A DNA stretch of 25,000 bases from Chrysomallon squamiferum (GCA_012295275.1 CM022669.1:7592489-7617488); one strand, 5' to 3'. Shown: positions 1 through 10,958, counted from the first letter of the stretch. Translations and numbers: made by a program. Notes: a model not told the origin generated them from the letters alone.

Positions 1-467
1 TTTACTCATACATATATGGATATAGATATATATTATTTATTATTTTAGTACAAATACTCCTCACTGAATGACCTGGTTCTGTTCCTGTAACTTAGTTGTT
101 AAGTAAATCAGTCAATAACTGAGAATCCAGCCTCACTGAGATTACTGTTTTTGGTAGTGGATTTTTCTCAGCCATCTTTAGATATTGTTTTAATGTCATC
201 TTTGCACCATTTTAGTTCATTTTAAGTATTTATACAGTAGTGTGCTGTATACTGTTATAAATAGGATCGAGGAAATCAGCTCTAATAAGCATTACTAAGG
301 TTTAGATACTGCATAATCATTATTATTTATTTTGAATAAAGAAAAGGTCATTAAACCAATAGATCATCAAGTGAGCATTCACTGTCTTAGAATTATATCT
401 ATTATTATTAACTTTTTGCTATTAGTTTTAGCTATTTATTTATTTGTTTTCTTGTTTATTTATTTAG

Positions 468-528
468 GTCAAAGAATTTCGAAATATGTTCGGCAAAATT
501 ATACAACGGCGATCTGATTATGGATTTG
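468..528 (+). CDS. Possible upstream coding exon of the two-pass membrane protein gene
   Basis: A pyrimidine-rich tract ending TTTATTTAG at 467 is followed by an open stretch that begins VKEFRNMFGKIIQRRSDYGF in the GTC frame. Ending it at 528 (G then GTTACG) leaves one base, which matches the two leading bases of the next exon at 823, so the reading frame would join. The donor is weak. A second possible end lies in the GT repeat just downstream, also giving a compatible phase. The basic residues would sit on the cytosolic side before the first membrane segment. The exon is plausible by phase and composition only. Confidence 0.33.
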
Positions 529-570
529 GTTACGGTATTTTATCATTCACAACTTTTCAGTCAGAAAGCT

Positions 571-584
571 TGTGTGTGTGTGTT

Positions 585-676
<92 letters not shown>
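571..676 (+). repeat. Compound (GT)n-(GA)n microsatellite
   Basis: A short GT run at 571-583 passes into an uninterrupted GA run at 588-676, inside the presumed intron before the exon at 823. The long Arg-Glu open frames across it are artefacts of the dinucleotide repeat. Confidence 0.95.
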
Positions 677-681
<5 letters not shown>

Positions 682-822
682 CAAAACAATAATAATCAAA
701 GGGATAGCATGTGAGAGAAAAAAACAGTAACAATAAGAGACAGACAGATATAATTATTGCGAGAGTGGTAGTATGTTGGAGAGAGAAAATATTATTTCAC
801 TTCTTTCTTTTTTTTCTTTCAG

Positions 823-2075
823 CTGAAATTCTTATGTTCTTGGTTGTTTCATTAGTATTGCAAGTTACTCAGATAGGTCGGGATTTTGCTGAGTTTACAT
901 TCTATGCTGCTGCATCATTTTCTGTGACTGTGTTTTTCTGGAATGTAATCAAAGTAGCATGGAAAGAGGTAAGAATTTTTTTTTACTGGTTGATGAATGA
1001 ATGTTTGTGTGTGTCGAAGTATTAGTGTTTATGTGAGTAGATTATTGCATAAGAGAAAGCACGTTTCTGTGGTTGAGAAATTAATTTTGTATGTCTGTGA
1101 GTCTGTGAATTATATGTGTCTTTGTAATCTGTCATGTGTACATGTGTTATATAATTATCATAAATTATATTTCTAATGATGTTTTGTTTTTTTCAGTTGT
1201 TTTTTAGGATTGCAGCATTTTACAGAGTTCCTGTAAATGGAGAACTAAATATCAGTTCTAATGCTCTTGATGGTGAAACTCAGACACAGATATCAGATGA
1301 AACTGATCAAGTTGGAGGTAATTAGTATCAGTGAAATACTCTGTTAAAGACTGGTACATTTTGATTATTCAGCTTTTCAAACTTCATGATTGGGGTTAGT
1401 TACAGTTAAAAACCTATTGCTGGTAGTGTGAAGATATTAGTGCTTATCTCAAAGAAATTCAGCCGCAACATTCCTTTCAGAACTGTCAAACAATCAACAA
1501 CATTTATTTATGTATTTTATCATTACATGTGTTTTCGTGAAACTGCTGTCACTTTTCATTTGGTTTTCATTTTTATATTTTTCTTAACCCTTTCACTGCA
1601 TAATTAAAACTATCTTCCAGCAAATCCAATAAGACTTGAGTAGCTCTGCTTAGTCTGATTACAAAATCCAACACTTTTTTCTTTTCGTTTTAATTCCAGC
1701 TTTAAATTAAAAACAATTTAGTAGATAAAATTTTACAAAACAAAAAATTAAAGACAATCAAATCACATCATTGTTGTTGATGCTGTTGTTTCAGGCTGGG
1801 TTAAGCTGCCTGTGGCACAGGGGGAAGAAGGAAAGTCTCTGGTGCTAGCTAATAAGACTGAGTGTCTCTCTATGGTAGCAGTTCTACCTTTGTCAAAAGA
1901 CAAGGACAATTCACCTTCCTCCATTAAACTGAGAACAAAACATGGGGAGTTATTTACATCTTTGAAACAACTGAAAACAAAGCAGACAGCCCCAGCTACT
2001 CAGTTACAAAAGTGAATTTTTTATTCATTCTGAAACATAATAATAATAATAATAACAACAACAATACAAATAATA

Positions 2076-2117
<42 letters not shown>

Positions 2118-4364
2118 GTAATAATAATAATAATAATAATAACAGTACTAATAATAATATTAAAACACTTTTTGATGTAATTATTGTTATTATTGTACTT
2201 GTTTTTGTTGTTATTACATTTGTTTGTTTGTTTGTGTTTTTATTGATTGGTTTATTTATTCATTTTCACATTTTGCTGTCTACATATTTTGGTTTGTTTT
2301 TCTTTAGCTTCAAACGTGAAGATATCATTTGCTTATATAAAGAAATGAAAAGAGTATTTGCTCAACTTGATCAAGAACAACCCACCCTTGAGTAAGTAAC
2401 ATCCATACAGACAGACACACACACATAAACATGGAGGTAAACATTTAAAAATATAATCACAGATATGAGCTCATAAATAAACATTATACTGTGACATAAA
2501 TATACATTTGTACAGTTTCACATATGCCCAAAACCAATGCACATAGATCAATACTTCCTGGAGCACTCATTGAGATATATCTTGTTCCAACCACAACTAG
2601 TTTAACAAAGGCTGTGGTACGTACTGATCTGTTCATTGGATGATGCACATAAAAACATCCTCTGCTTCTAAACAAAACAAAAAGCCTATTTGTTTAGTGT
2701 ATACAATTCCACCAAAGAAGTTTGTTAAAAGTTTACTCTTTGTTTTTCCAGTCTGTATAAGAAACATGGCATTTGCGTGCTTGTGGGTTCTGCTACAGAC
2801 TGTTCATTTGTCGTTCGAGTAGAGGAAGCGATGGACACTCCTGTAAACATTTCAGGAATTTTTAATGATGAAAAGGCAAGATCTTCTAGTTTTAAATGAG
2901 TATACATACCTCCAGTCTACATACACACATAAATACATACATTCATACATCTATAGAAACATTCATACATACATACAAACACACACATACATACACAAAT
3001 ACACACAGACATACAAACATACAGACACAGAAACATATAAACAGATTTACACTATATACACTATATACACATTTACAGATACACATATGTATATGCAGAG
3101 AGATATACAAGCATATACACAGACACAGAAACAGAAACATAATTGCAAACAGATATACACAGAAATGCATTATATGCTGAGTTATTGACACACAGACACA
3201 CTTAGTTAGACAGGTCAGCTGTACCAGTCTGACCAACAGAAATGTGCTACATCGTTTATTTGTATGCAAGGAAAAAAACTAAACCCTTAAAATATTATTT
3301 TTTTAAACATAAGCATATATCCAAGTGCAGTCTTGTATACAGAACACACACACACACACACTAACACTCTGCGTCTGATTAATAATAGAGTTGACAGTAG
3401 TCCTTCTTTCTCATTCTCGACAGTTTTACTTGTATTTGACATCTGATAGCTATTACTGTGTACCTTTACTGTCTTGGTATTGTCCCAGCACAAACTATTT
3501 TCATTTCAGGTTATGAGCCAAACAAAAATCCTAACGTTATTCTGGTGTGAGTGTGTATGTGTGTGTGCATGTGTGTGTTCGTTACTAATGGTGAGTGGTT
3601 GTATTTCAGTTAAACTGTTGCCTTCTGCTGCTTGGTACACATATTTTATGTTAAACTGTTTATTGTTGTTACTATTTTTGCCAATATTGTACACTTTATA
3701 TTAATCTGTTACTAAGTTTGGTGCATGGTGTTCGCACTTTATGTTACACTTTTACTGCCTGGTGCATGGTGTTCATCTTTGTTTCTGTTTTGTCATGAAC
3801 CGTTACTATGATGGAGAACTTACAAATCATTAAACACTGAGATACTTATATAACACACAAAAAATGTGTGCATTCAAAAACATAAAGGTACACTTACATA
3901 CACAGAATAACCACACATTTGGACTGAATGAAGAAATGGTTATTAAAACACCAAATCAAAACACAAATAGTGGTTAATGAGTGCCAACAAGGCTTTAAAT
4001 TTCATTCATCAGTAGAGATTAGATATGAGTAATAAATTTAAAAAAAAGAAAAAGTAAATAGGTAAATAATTAAATGCATAAAGAAATAAATACAAAAGTA
4101 AATAAGTAAATAAATAATTAAACAAATAAATACAAAAGTAAATGAGTAAAAATAAATAATTTAACTATAAATACAAAACTAAATAAATAAATAATGTAAA
4201 TAAATAAACTTAAGTCATTATTTTAAACTTAAGGATGTCAGGAGTGGACCTCCAGCCACTGTTCACCTGCAGTCAGAAGTCAACTGGGCTGACCTGTCTC
4301 AGTTCATCAAAAACCTGCTACTTAAACCTCTTGAAAAAATGTGAGTGTTCATTGCAGTTTTTTA

Positions 4365-4439
<75 letters not shown>

Positions 4440-4855
4440 ATTGATTGATTGATTGATTGGTAATAAGAGGTAGATAGAGAGAAAATGAGATTTTAAGGTC
4501 TGATAGAGACAGAAAGAGATTTGATGGAAACTAAAGCAAGATATAATAAAGAAGGACAGAAAATTGAAAAGAAATATGACACTGTGACACCTACTACAAT
4601 TACTACTTTTACTGATTTCAGATGCTGCTAATGACAATGGAATTTGTTCATGACTCTGAAAGGTATCAGACTGTCGTTTTGAAACACACTGACATTTTTT
4701 TCATGCAACCTATAACAACAGATTAATGCTTGGAGCACACAAGTTGAATGAATGACTGTTTCATACGCATGATGTTCACAAGAAACCATCCTTATGTAAT
4801 CCATCTTCCATGCATACACATTTTGTTATTACATCAGAAGTAGGGCACTGAATGT

Positions 4856-4904
<49 letters not shown>

Positions 4905-5195
4905 TTATTTCTTTTACTTTTTACAGATCAGTAATATTTTTTTTTTTTTTATAGTTACTTAGAAAATTTGTAGGCTAACTCATCTAAGAAGACTTCAGTT
5001 ATTATTATTATTTTATTATTACACTTTTTTTGTGTGTGTATCAATCTTTTATGTTTTAAACCATCATTAAAACATTTTAGCTGGCAGCAGTTCATTTTGA
5101 CATCAGGCCCAGAGGAGCTGTGTAATAAACAGTGTTTGAAATATCACACTGCAACCCAACAGTACTTGTTACTGAGCATAGATTATCCCAGCTAG
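823..5195 (+). CDS. Two-pass membrane protein of unknown function, 3' part of a spliced gene
   Basis: Seven coding exons join in a continuous frame: 823-968, 1197-1317, 1795-2011, 2308-2391, 2752-2875, 4234-4340 and 5081-5195 (stop TAG 5193-5195), giving about 303 C-terminal residues. The first exon encodes two hydrophobic segments (EILMFLVVSLVLQ and FTFYAAASFSVTVFFW) separated by a short charged turn. The rest is soluble: a basic/serine-rich stretch, a helix FKREDIICLYKEMKRVF, a hydrophobic strand HGICVLVGSATDC and a C-terminal WQQFILTSGPEEL. All boundaries are GT-AG except intron 5, which reads AAAAG|GCAAGA, a GC-AG donor. If that donor is wrong, the protein would end at TGA 2897-2899. The phase-0 fit and coding quality of 4234-4340 argue for the GC donor. 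The 5' end lies upstream, possibly at 468 or outside the window. I do not recognise the family. There is no obvious functional link to the TIR genes. Confidence 0.72.
2037..2160 (+). repeat. Imperfect (AAT)n microsatellite in an intron
   Basis: AAT units with scattered AAC and AGT variants lie between the exons ending at 2011 and starting at 2308. The polyasparagine open frame here is a repeat artefact, although the same frame runs on into the true exon at 2308. Confidence 0.9.
2876..4233 (+). other. Large GC-AG intron of the membrane-protein gene, rich in simple repeats
   Basis: This 1.36 kb intron holds (ATAC)n-like sequence at about 2918-3190, a CA run near 3343-3361, GT sequence near 3546-3577 and a long array of AAATA/AAGTAAAT-type units at about 4030-4210. 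The open frames rich in Tyr-Thr-His or Cys-Val here come from those repeats. No convincing exon is seen in it. The acceptor at 4233 (TTAAACTTAAG) has a weak polypyrimidine tract. Confidence 0.6.
4371..4459 (+). repeat. (GA)n microsatellite followed by a short (TTGA)n run
   Basis: An uninterrupted GA run at 4371-4435 lies 30 bases after the exon ending at 4340 and is followed by about five TTGA/GATT units. It sits within the last intron of the membrane-protein gene. Confidence 0.93.
4857..4908 (+). repeat. (TTTA)n microsatellite
   Basis: About twelve near-perfect TTTA units in the last intron of the membrane-protein gene. Confidence 0.92.
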
Positions 5196-5331
5196 AAATG
5201 GCTGTTTATGAGTAGAAGAAAAAAGTACTATCTTTTATTTAGGATCTTCCATGAACTGAACCATCTGACAATGAAACATGATGAAATAGTATTTGAAATG
5301 TTAGGGGTTTTTTTGTTTGTTTTTTTTAAAT

Positions 5332-5337
5332 AATAAA
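5332..5337 (+). terminator. Polyadenylation signal AATAAA for the membrane-protein gene
   Basis: A canonical AATAAA lies about 137 bases after the stop codon at 5193-5195, at the end of a T-rich stretch. It is the first good signal in this orientation after the predicted last exon. Confidence 0.5.
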
Positions 5338-5615
5338 GAAACTATTCATAACTGTATTACTTAATTTATTTCAGTCATAATCTTTATTTTTATATATATT
5401 ATTACAAATGTATATAAATGAAAAATATAATTTGAAAAAGGGTTACGGGTTATACCACTGTGATAGCAATCAAAATATTTAGTCAAATGTTGAATGATTC
5501 TAATTAACTGTACGTTTCAGATACATTGATAATAATAATAGTAGTAGTAGTATCATCATCAAGACCAAGTCTTTATGAAATGGAAATGAAACATATCTCT
5601 TCTTACATTTAACAG

Positions 5616-5688
5616 TCATGCAACAGTGGTTGACCAGGATAAAGACCTGTTGTTAGTTACAAAAACCATTGAGGTATTTAGAAAATAA
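5616..5688 (+). CDS. Possible alternative last exon of the membrane-protein gene
   Basis: The acceptor ACATTTAACAG at 5615 is followed by an open frame beginning HATVVDQDKDLLLVTKTIE and ending TAA at 5686-5688, with an overlapping AATAAA at 5684-5689. Joining it to the exon ending at 4340 (two leftover bases AT) keeps the frame. Its HAT...DLLLVT resembles the HTATQQYLLLSI of the exon at 5081-5195, as if it were a diverged copy. It could also be chance. Confidence 0.25.
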
Positions 5689-5937
5689 AATAATTTTTGA
5701 AATATATTGTTTGCTATTTTGCTTTGTATTTTATGTGGGAGCCATTTAGTTCTGAAGATAAAGATGTTTTCATTTCTCTTCTTTCTTTTTTGTCTTTTTT
5801 CTTTCTTTCCTTTTTTGAAATATCCTTCATCTTTTAAAGAGTTTATGCTGTGGCATCAATATATTTCACACACATCAAAGTGAATGTTTTGTTTCAAAAT
5901 AGAGACCAATGTTTCATTACATTAAAGTGTGACAATA

Positions 5938-5942
5938 AAACA

Positions 5943-5973
<31 letters not shown>

Positions 5974-6070
5974 GTTCATTCACAGAATTAATAATAATCA
6001 TAAATACAATAAATAAGTTATTAATGACAATTTTTTATTACATTATTTCTGTTAAAAATCACATGATAGA
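5938..6070 (+). repeat. Dispersed repeat anchored on a (CT)n run, copy 1
   Basis: A CT run (5947-5973) is followed by a non-simple sequence containing TTCATTCACAG, ATAATAATCATAAATACAA and TTATTAATGACAATT, and then by a TTACATTATTTC block. The same order recurs at 10222-10410, so this is a dispersed family of unknown class rather than simple sequence alone. Confidence 0.6.
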
Positions 6071-6353
6071 AGAGGAAACATCTGTCTTTAAGGATCATTA
6101 TGTCATTTTGTTACAAGCAAAGCATGGTCATTAACACATGAAACAAAAACGTGTAATTTTATCATATTTAGAGTGGTTGTTTGTACTGTCACAAATACAA
6201 AACCATTTCTTCTTGTGACCAGGTGTAAAAACTTGTTGTCCACTCCAAACTTTTCCTGCAACAAACAGAAAAAGAGAGTGAATATTTATTTAACCAAGTT
6301 TTTTACGCATCAGATATGTAAGTTTTATATAACTGCTATCCATATTGGCTATG

Positions 6354-6497
6354 TTTTTTTTTTTTTTTTTTCCTCACCCAGAGGAAAACACAACCCACAT
6401 CACAGACTATAGCTAATCCAAACTGTGCAGTGTGAAGGATTGATCTTGTGACCTGGCGTTCATTAGACAAGGTCTCTAACACTGAATTAGTCTGCTT
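6354..6497 (-). mobile_element. tRNA-derived SINE, decayed
   Basis: Read on the minus strand, the head resembles a tRNA. A D-arm/A-box-like AATTCAGTGTTAGAG is followed by CCTTGTCTAATGAACG (anticodon-arm position), CCAGGTCAC and a T-arm/B-box-like AAGATCAATCC (6437-6447). A non-tRNA body ending CCTCTGGGTGAGG follows, then an A run (the T run at 6354-6371 on the plus strand). This is the head-body-poly(A) plan of a tRNA-type SINE. The boxes have decayed, so it is not a functional tRNA. I cannot name the family. Confidence 0.6.
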
Positions 6498-6732
6498 CTA
6501 ATACATCATTTAATTTCATATTTGAAATTTTAACAAAATAAATATTATTTTTGAGAGTGTTTCAAATTGAAAATGTTTTAAGAATAATTCCAGCAAACAA
6601 AAATGTCAGACACAGTATAGACTGTATAACTTAAATTAAACCAAGAAAAACAATCTTCATATAATCTCTTCTTTCTCCCTTTCAATCCAACTGTTCAACT
6701 TTGACTTTCATTTCTCCCTTCTGCTTCTCAAT

Positions 6733-6769
<37 letters not shown>

Positions 6770-7449
6770 ACATATTACATTAGTTTTTAATATTCTTTCC
6801 ATTCTTAACCTATTTATAAAACAATCTTTCCTCCAATGTTATTTTATTTGATATATATAATGCATAGGTCCCAAAGATGTCATGAATAAATATTTTTATT
6901 GGATCTATTTCTGAGGCATCTGTCTCATTGCTTTCAAGAAGAATCCAGAAGAAATGTAAAAAAAATAATATTGGCTTTTTTTTACATTTGACAATTCTTT
7001 ATAATCATTTAAAACACCATTTAATATTTGGCAGTGACTCAAAACAATGATTTTTTTCATTACATTTGTTTTTTAAAAACTGTTTATATGCATGTTTTCT
7101 GGATGTTTTCTTCTGTTTCTGACAAAAATGTTCTATTTCAGTTTATACTTTTTTATTACACAAACATTTGTTCTCTGATTCTTGAATAAAAAGTTATACT
7201 AAATTAATTTTTACAAGTCAAATGCCATTTAAAATACTAAAATACTCGTAAATCATTAAAAAAAAAATGATGCTCAGGAAAACCACATAGCTGGAACAGT
7301 TAGACCTCAAATAATTTATGAGACGTTTGAAAAATAAACACTTTGTTTATAAAAATAAAAAATTGAGCAATTTTGAAAAGGTTAGAAAAATGCCATATAT
7401 GTGCTTAACCTAGTTTTGGCATCGAAAGGGATATAATTTTTGTTATGTT

Positions 7450-7605
7450 AGTAATTGATGTTAATGACATACATATACTGAAACTGCCAGGTAAAATCTT
7501 CTCATCTTTGAGCAGATTGTGCTAGGAGGCTAAATCTAAGATAGCTGCCATTAAATCAATTTTTACAGCAGTTTCAATATATGTATGCCCTAAATAACAA
7601 TTATC
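7450..7605. repeat. MITE-like imperfect inverted repeat
   Basis: The left arm, around 7469-7490, contains CATACATATACTGAAACTGC. The right arm, around 7567-7588, is its near reverse complement (GCAGTTTCAATATATGTATG). Weaker inverted similarity extends outward (TTAGTAATTGATGTTAAT against the complement of the ATTGTTATT...TTAG side). The roughly 75-base spacer is unique. The structure would fold into a long hairpin. No transposase is present. Confidence 0.5.
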
Positions 7606-8066
7606 AATACTAAAAAAAACTTCAGACTACAAAACAAGAGTCAATGGTACTTCTGCCAGACTGCTGATCTGAAAACCTGAATTATCAAATGTGTGAAAAA
7701 AATGTTTAAAATCTAAAGACTTTGACTGGAAGACCAATGACAGATAGTACATTTGTTAGATCTCACCATAGATTAAATAACCAAAACCATTTTTATTTAA
7801 ATTACGTTTTTAAAAGTTCAGTGAAGGAGATGGGATGGCAATTATTGCTAAATTTAAAAAGTGTGGGAGAGAGCTGGGGCAGGATCTGGGAGGGTGGGTG
7901 CTGCCTCTTACAAACCAGATGACAGATTTTCATAATGGGAGTGTGGCATGGTATTTAATCCATGGTATGATCAGCCCTACGCTGACTGTATATGTGCATC
8001 AGTTTCATCCTAATTCTGTATTTTTGTATTTATTTACTAATTTAAAATAAAGAGGATTTTTTTATG

Positions 8067-8072
8067 TTTATT
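8067..8072 (-). terminator. Candidate polyadenylation signal of the minus-strand TIR gene
   Basis: TTTATT on the plus strand reads AATAAA on the minus strand, about 250 bases past the stop codon at 8321-8323. No closer canonical signal was noticed. Confidence 0.35.
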
Positions 8073-8320
8073 GTGTTGTTTGTTTTTGTTTTGTCTTTAT
8101 GTTTGTTGTTTTTTTGTTGTTGTTGTTTTTTGTTTCTTTCTTAAAAACTGTCTTCTGTGTGATGATTTTTTTTTTTTTTTTCATATATCAGCTTTAGTTA
8201 ATCTGTTTCAACTGCTTCAGTAACCATGATACATGAAACATCTGTCTGAATGTAAAACTGACTGAGACAGGCTTACTTCACAGCAGCTGTCTCTGACCAC
8301 CACATACATTTTTCAGTCAC

Positions 8321-9396
8321 TCACACATCTTTTTTAGCTTGTCTCTTTTGTAAACATTTCTGTATTTCTTGACTGAATTTTTCTTTAGTGCTGGAACTCC
8401 AGTTTTCATTTAAATACTCAATACCAGCTATAGCTTTCAGTGTTGGTCGCAGACTGGGAAAATCTCTTTTCCTTTTAGTAAAAACAGGAATAACAAATTC
8501 CTTTTTGTTACAGTTTTCAACATGTACGACAGAAGAACTTAGAGCCACATGAGATTGAAAAACACATGTGGAATCAGAAAGAAAATTCTCATCAATCAGC
8601 AGAAGAACACATGGAACAAATTCCAGCAGGTCATCGAGATTTTTAATTTCAGTGGCACCACTCTGAGCAATGTCCTCTGCTAACTTGATTTTACAATGTT
8701 TAGCCAAATTGTTCAAAAGTCTTCCAGCTTGCTTTCTGCTGTTTTCATTACAGAGTATAACAGCATCAGGGATTTCTTCAGCTGAATCTGGTTTATCACC
8801 TTAAAGAGTCAGAGAAACACATAAAATCATACATAGTCATTCTAAACAAATGTGCAAACATATCTGCTTAGTGCGACATAGTTCCAATGCTTTTTTTTTT
8901 TTTTTTTTTTTTTTTAATGCTTCAAAATGTTTAGCAGTATTATAAGAAACCTGCAGATATACAATTATTAGCAACAGAAAAATGGACAATGAGAACATAG
9001 ACACATTTGTATTAATACATACAGAGAAGAGAGAAAAAAGGGTGGGTATAATTTATAATTATTCTACTTACATGATGAACACTGTTTTTCAAGTGAAGAT
9101 TCTGTTGTAGGATCAAAGGTTTGACTTTCTACACTGCACATTTGGCTTTTTTTGGTAGTAAAACTGCTATCAGATTCTGCAGGCTGATCCCCGGTGGCGT
9201 AATTGCTTGTGTCTGCTGCACAGCTACCCGTGTACACTAAACAGCGATTTGTGTCATCTGCATTCCTTGTAGAATCTGCTGTTGATGAATCTACAGAAAT
9301 CTCTGGATCTACACTAGACCCTTCACTATCAAGATTTGGTGAGCTGATCTCACCTGTCGTTGATCTGTCACGTCGTTTTGAATTGTTTAAATCCAT
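8321..9396 (-). CDS. Compact TIR-domain protein, divergent TICAM-like
   Basis: Two coding exons on the minus strand: 9396-9072 (ATG at 9396-9394, donor CAT|GTAAGT) and 8799-8321 (acceptor CTTTAAG, stop TGA 8323-8321). The intron is phase 1 and the product is 267 residues. Residues 1 to about 108 are low-complexity Ser/Thr/Asp. The TIR domain spans about 119-255: strand A PDAVILC, then NLDDLLEFVPCVLLLIDENF, then KKEFVIPVFTKRKR and AGIEYLNEN. These align with the NLE.ALE..YIFLF.T..F, VVPVFTEPKR and KG.QY blocks of genes A and B. The Trp after the NF..D block is absent (DSTCVF), the BB-loop position (DIAQSGATEI) lacks the usual proline, and the basic Trp helix after the domain is missing. No RHIM-like motif is seen. 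The likely role is TIR-TIR signalling or modulation in the cytoplasm; this is inference. Confidence 0.85.
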
Positions 9397-9653
9397 TTTT
9401 GGCTACTTGTACCTTGAACCATCTACCTTAACGACTAACGAGGTATTGAAAAAGGTAAGATGTCGTTATATTTCTGTTTCCCGTAATTTTAGTACGATAT
9501 TCTGACAGCGTTTATTATTGTCATGGAAAATGCCGACTAATTTCAATACAAACAAAACATTATTGATTTATTTCCAATCGAAAAAATATATATATATATA
9601 TATATATTCAAACCGAAAGTACACCGTTGAAATTATTTCCTTGTTCCGGGTAA

Positions 9654-9669
9654 CGTTCGCGAGCGAACG
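9654..9669. promoter_or_regulatory. CpG-rich interrupted palindrome
   Basis: The arms CGTTCGC and GCGAACG are perfect reverse complements separated by GA. Four CpGs in 16 bases stand out in this AT-rich setting. It lies about 260 bases upstream of the start codon of the minus-strand TIR gene, so it could be a promoter-proximal protein-binding site. The role is inferred from position only. Confidence 0.3.
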
Positions 9670-9787
9670 ACAGAATCTGTTTTTAGTGTAATAGACCTTT
9701 CTTTCAAGTCGACCGAGTATCCCTCGATTTTCATCTTGTTAAATTTATGCACTCTAATTTCAGAAAAAAAAAAGAAAAAAGAAGAAG

Positions 9788-9835
<48 letters not shown>

Positions 9836-9949
9836 TATTAATAATAATAATAATCATATCTGAAATTTCCTTAATTGGAGGTAGCCTCTGTGTACTTGTT
9901 CAAAAGGTACAAGTTTGCTACGTATAAGAAAACAATAACAAAATAAAAA

Positions 9950-9996
<47 letters not shown>

Positions 9997-10221
9997 TAAT
10001 AAATAAATAAATAAATAAATAAATAAAATGAAAACTACAATGTAACACAATTAGCCGATAGTCAATAACTGTGTACACCTGATACAACACAATTTCCAAA
10101 TTTTATTTTCTGGAATTGAAAATTTTATATTTTCAAAAGATATTTCCAAACAAATTACACAAACTTACAATGGGAGTTCTTGCATTACAGCTAACAGAAT
10201 TCTTATTTTCAGGGTTTAGGT

Positions 10222-10224
10222 AAT

Positions 10225-10274
<50 letters not shown>

Positions 10275-10410
10275 ATTTTTCATTCACAGTATTGATAATA
10301 ATCATAAATACAACAATAACAATAAATAAATTATTAATGACAATTATTTCATAATCAAATTATTAGAGGTTTGTTGTTTTTACATTATTTCAGTTAAAAT
10401 CACATTATAA
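10222..10410 (+). repeat. Dispersed repeat anchored on a (CT)n run, copy 2
   Basis: A CT run (10229-10273) is followed by TTCATTCACAG, ATAATAATCATAAATACAA and TTATTAATGACAATT, then TTACATTATTTCAGTTAAAATCACAT. This is the same order and nearly the same sequence as at 5938-6070, with small insertions. Confidence 0.6.
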
Positions 10411-10529
10411 TACATGACGAAAAAAATATATATATTTTTAGAAGAAATCAGAAAATTTATATTAAGAAAACAAAACAAATAATACAAATATATAAGTAAA
10501 TAAGTAAGTAAGTAAGTATTAATAATATC

Positions 10530-10577
<48 letters not shown>

Positions 10578-10958
10578 TCCTAGCCAAAAAAGTGTAAAAT
10601 GAAGATTACTTTTCGTTCCGAGTCAAGTCCAGATAGTGCAGGATAGATAAAACCTGCTGATCAAATGCACTGTGTAACAAAGCCTCGTTTTCGTTCTCAA
10701 AGATGCCGTAATTTCCGTATCGAAACTGTTTGATGTTGTCTTGCGTTATGATGTCTAAATACTAAATACTAAATGTTAAAACTTTATAAGGTTTTGAGAC
10801 GGCCGCTAGAACTAGAAAATGAACTAAAATTGAGTATCAACAAAACCTGCAAACGTGACACCCAAAACAAATTAAGGTAATAACATTGGTATCATTATCA
10901 ACTTTCTTATTGTTGTTTTAATTGATGTTTTAAATGACAGTACAGAAGATCTGAACCC

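Larger units (their letters stand above)
5689..8066. other. Intergenic region between the membrane-protein gene and the minus-strand TIR gene
   Basis: This stretch is AT-rich and non-coding by eye. Apart from the CT-anchored repeat, the SINE and the inverted repeat, it holds poly(T) tracts (notably 6734-6765). Short open frames near 6173-6412 and 7722-8050 show neither family resemblance nor consistent splice sites. The sequence around 7850-7910 is locally GC-richer (GGGAGAGAGCTGGGG) without a recognisable gene. Confidence 0.5.
9397..10577. other. Intergenic region upstream of the minus-strand TIR gene, with microsatellites
   Basis: The first 300 bases upstream of the ATG should hold the promoter of the minus-strand gene; no TATA or initiator was identified with confidence. 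The rest contains an (AT)n run near 9587-9606, (AAT)n arrays at about 9789-9855 and 9949-9994, an (AAAT)n run at about 9999-10027, a CT run at 10229-10273 and (AAT)n at about 10530-10572. No coding exon is seen; polyasparagine and polyleucine open frames are repeat artefacts. Confidence 0.6.

Noticed and set aside
486-714. Open frames rich in Arg-Glu
   Set aside because: They translate the (GA)n microsatellite; only the part before about 528 could be coding.
2012-2300. Polyasparagine open frame
   Set aside because: It is the (AAT)n intron repeat; only the downstream part from 2308 is an exon.
2865-3269. Tyr/His/Thr-rich and Cys/Val-rich open frames on both strands
   Set aside because: They arise from ATAC and CA repeats within an intron.
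4368-4637. Minus-strand Ser-Leu open frame
   Set aside because: Antisense of the GA repeat; no splice or family support.
6173-6412. 79-codon open frame
   Set aside because: It runs into the poly(T) end of the SINE and shows no coding character.
7722-8050. Two overlapping open frames
   Set aside because: No consistent splice signals, no recognisable domain, and frames end arbitrarily.
9736-10099. Polyasparagine and polyisoleucine open frames
   Set aside because: Translations of (AAT)n and (AAAT)n arrays.
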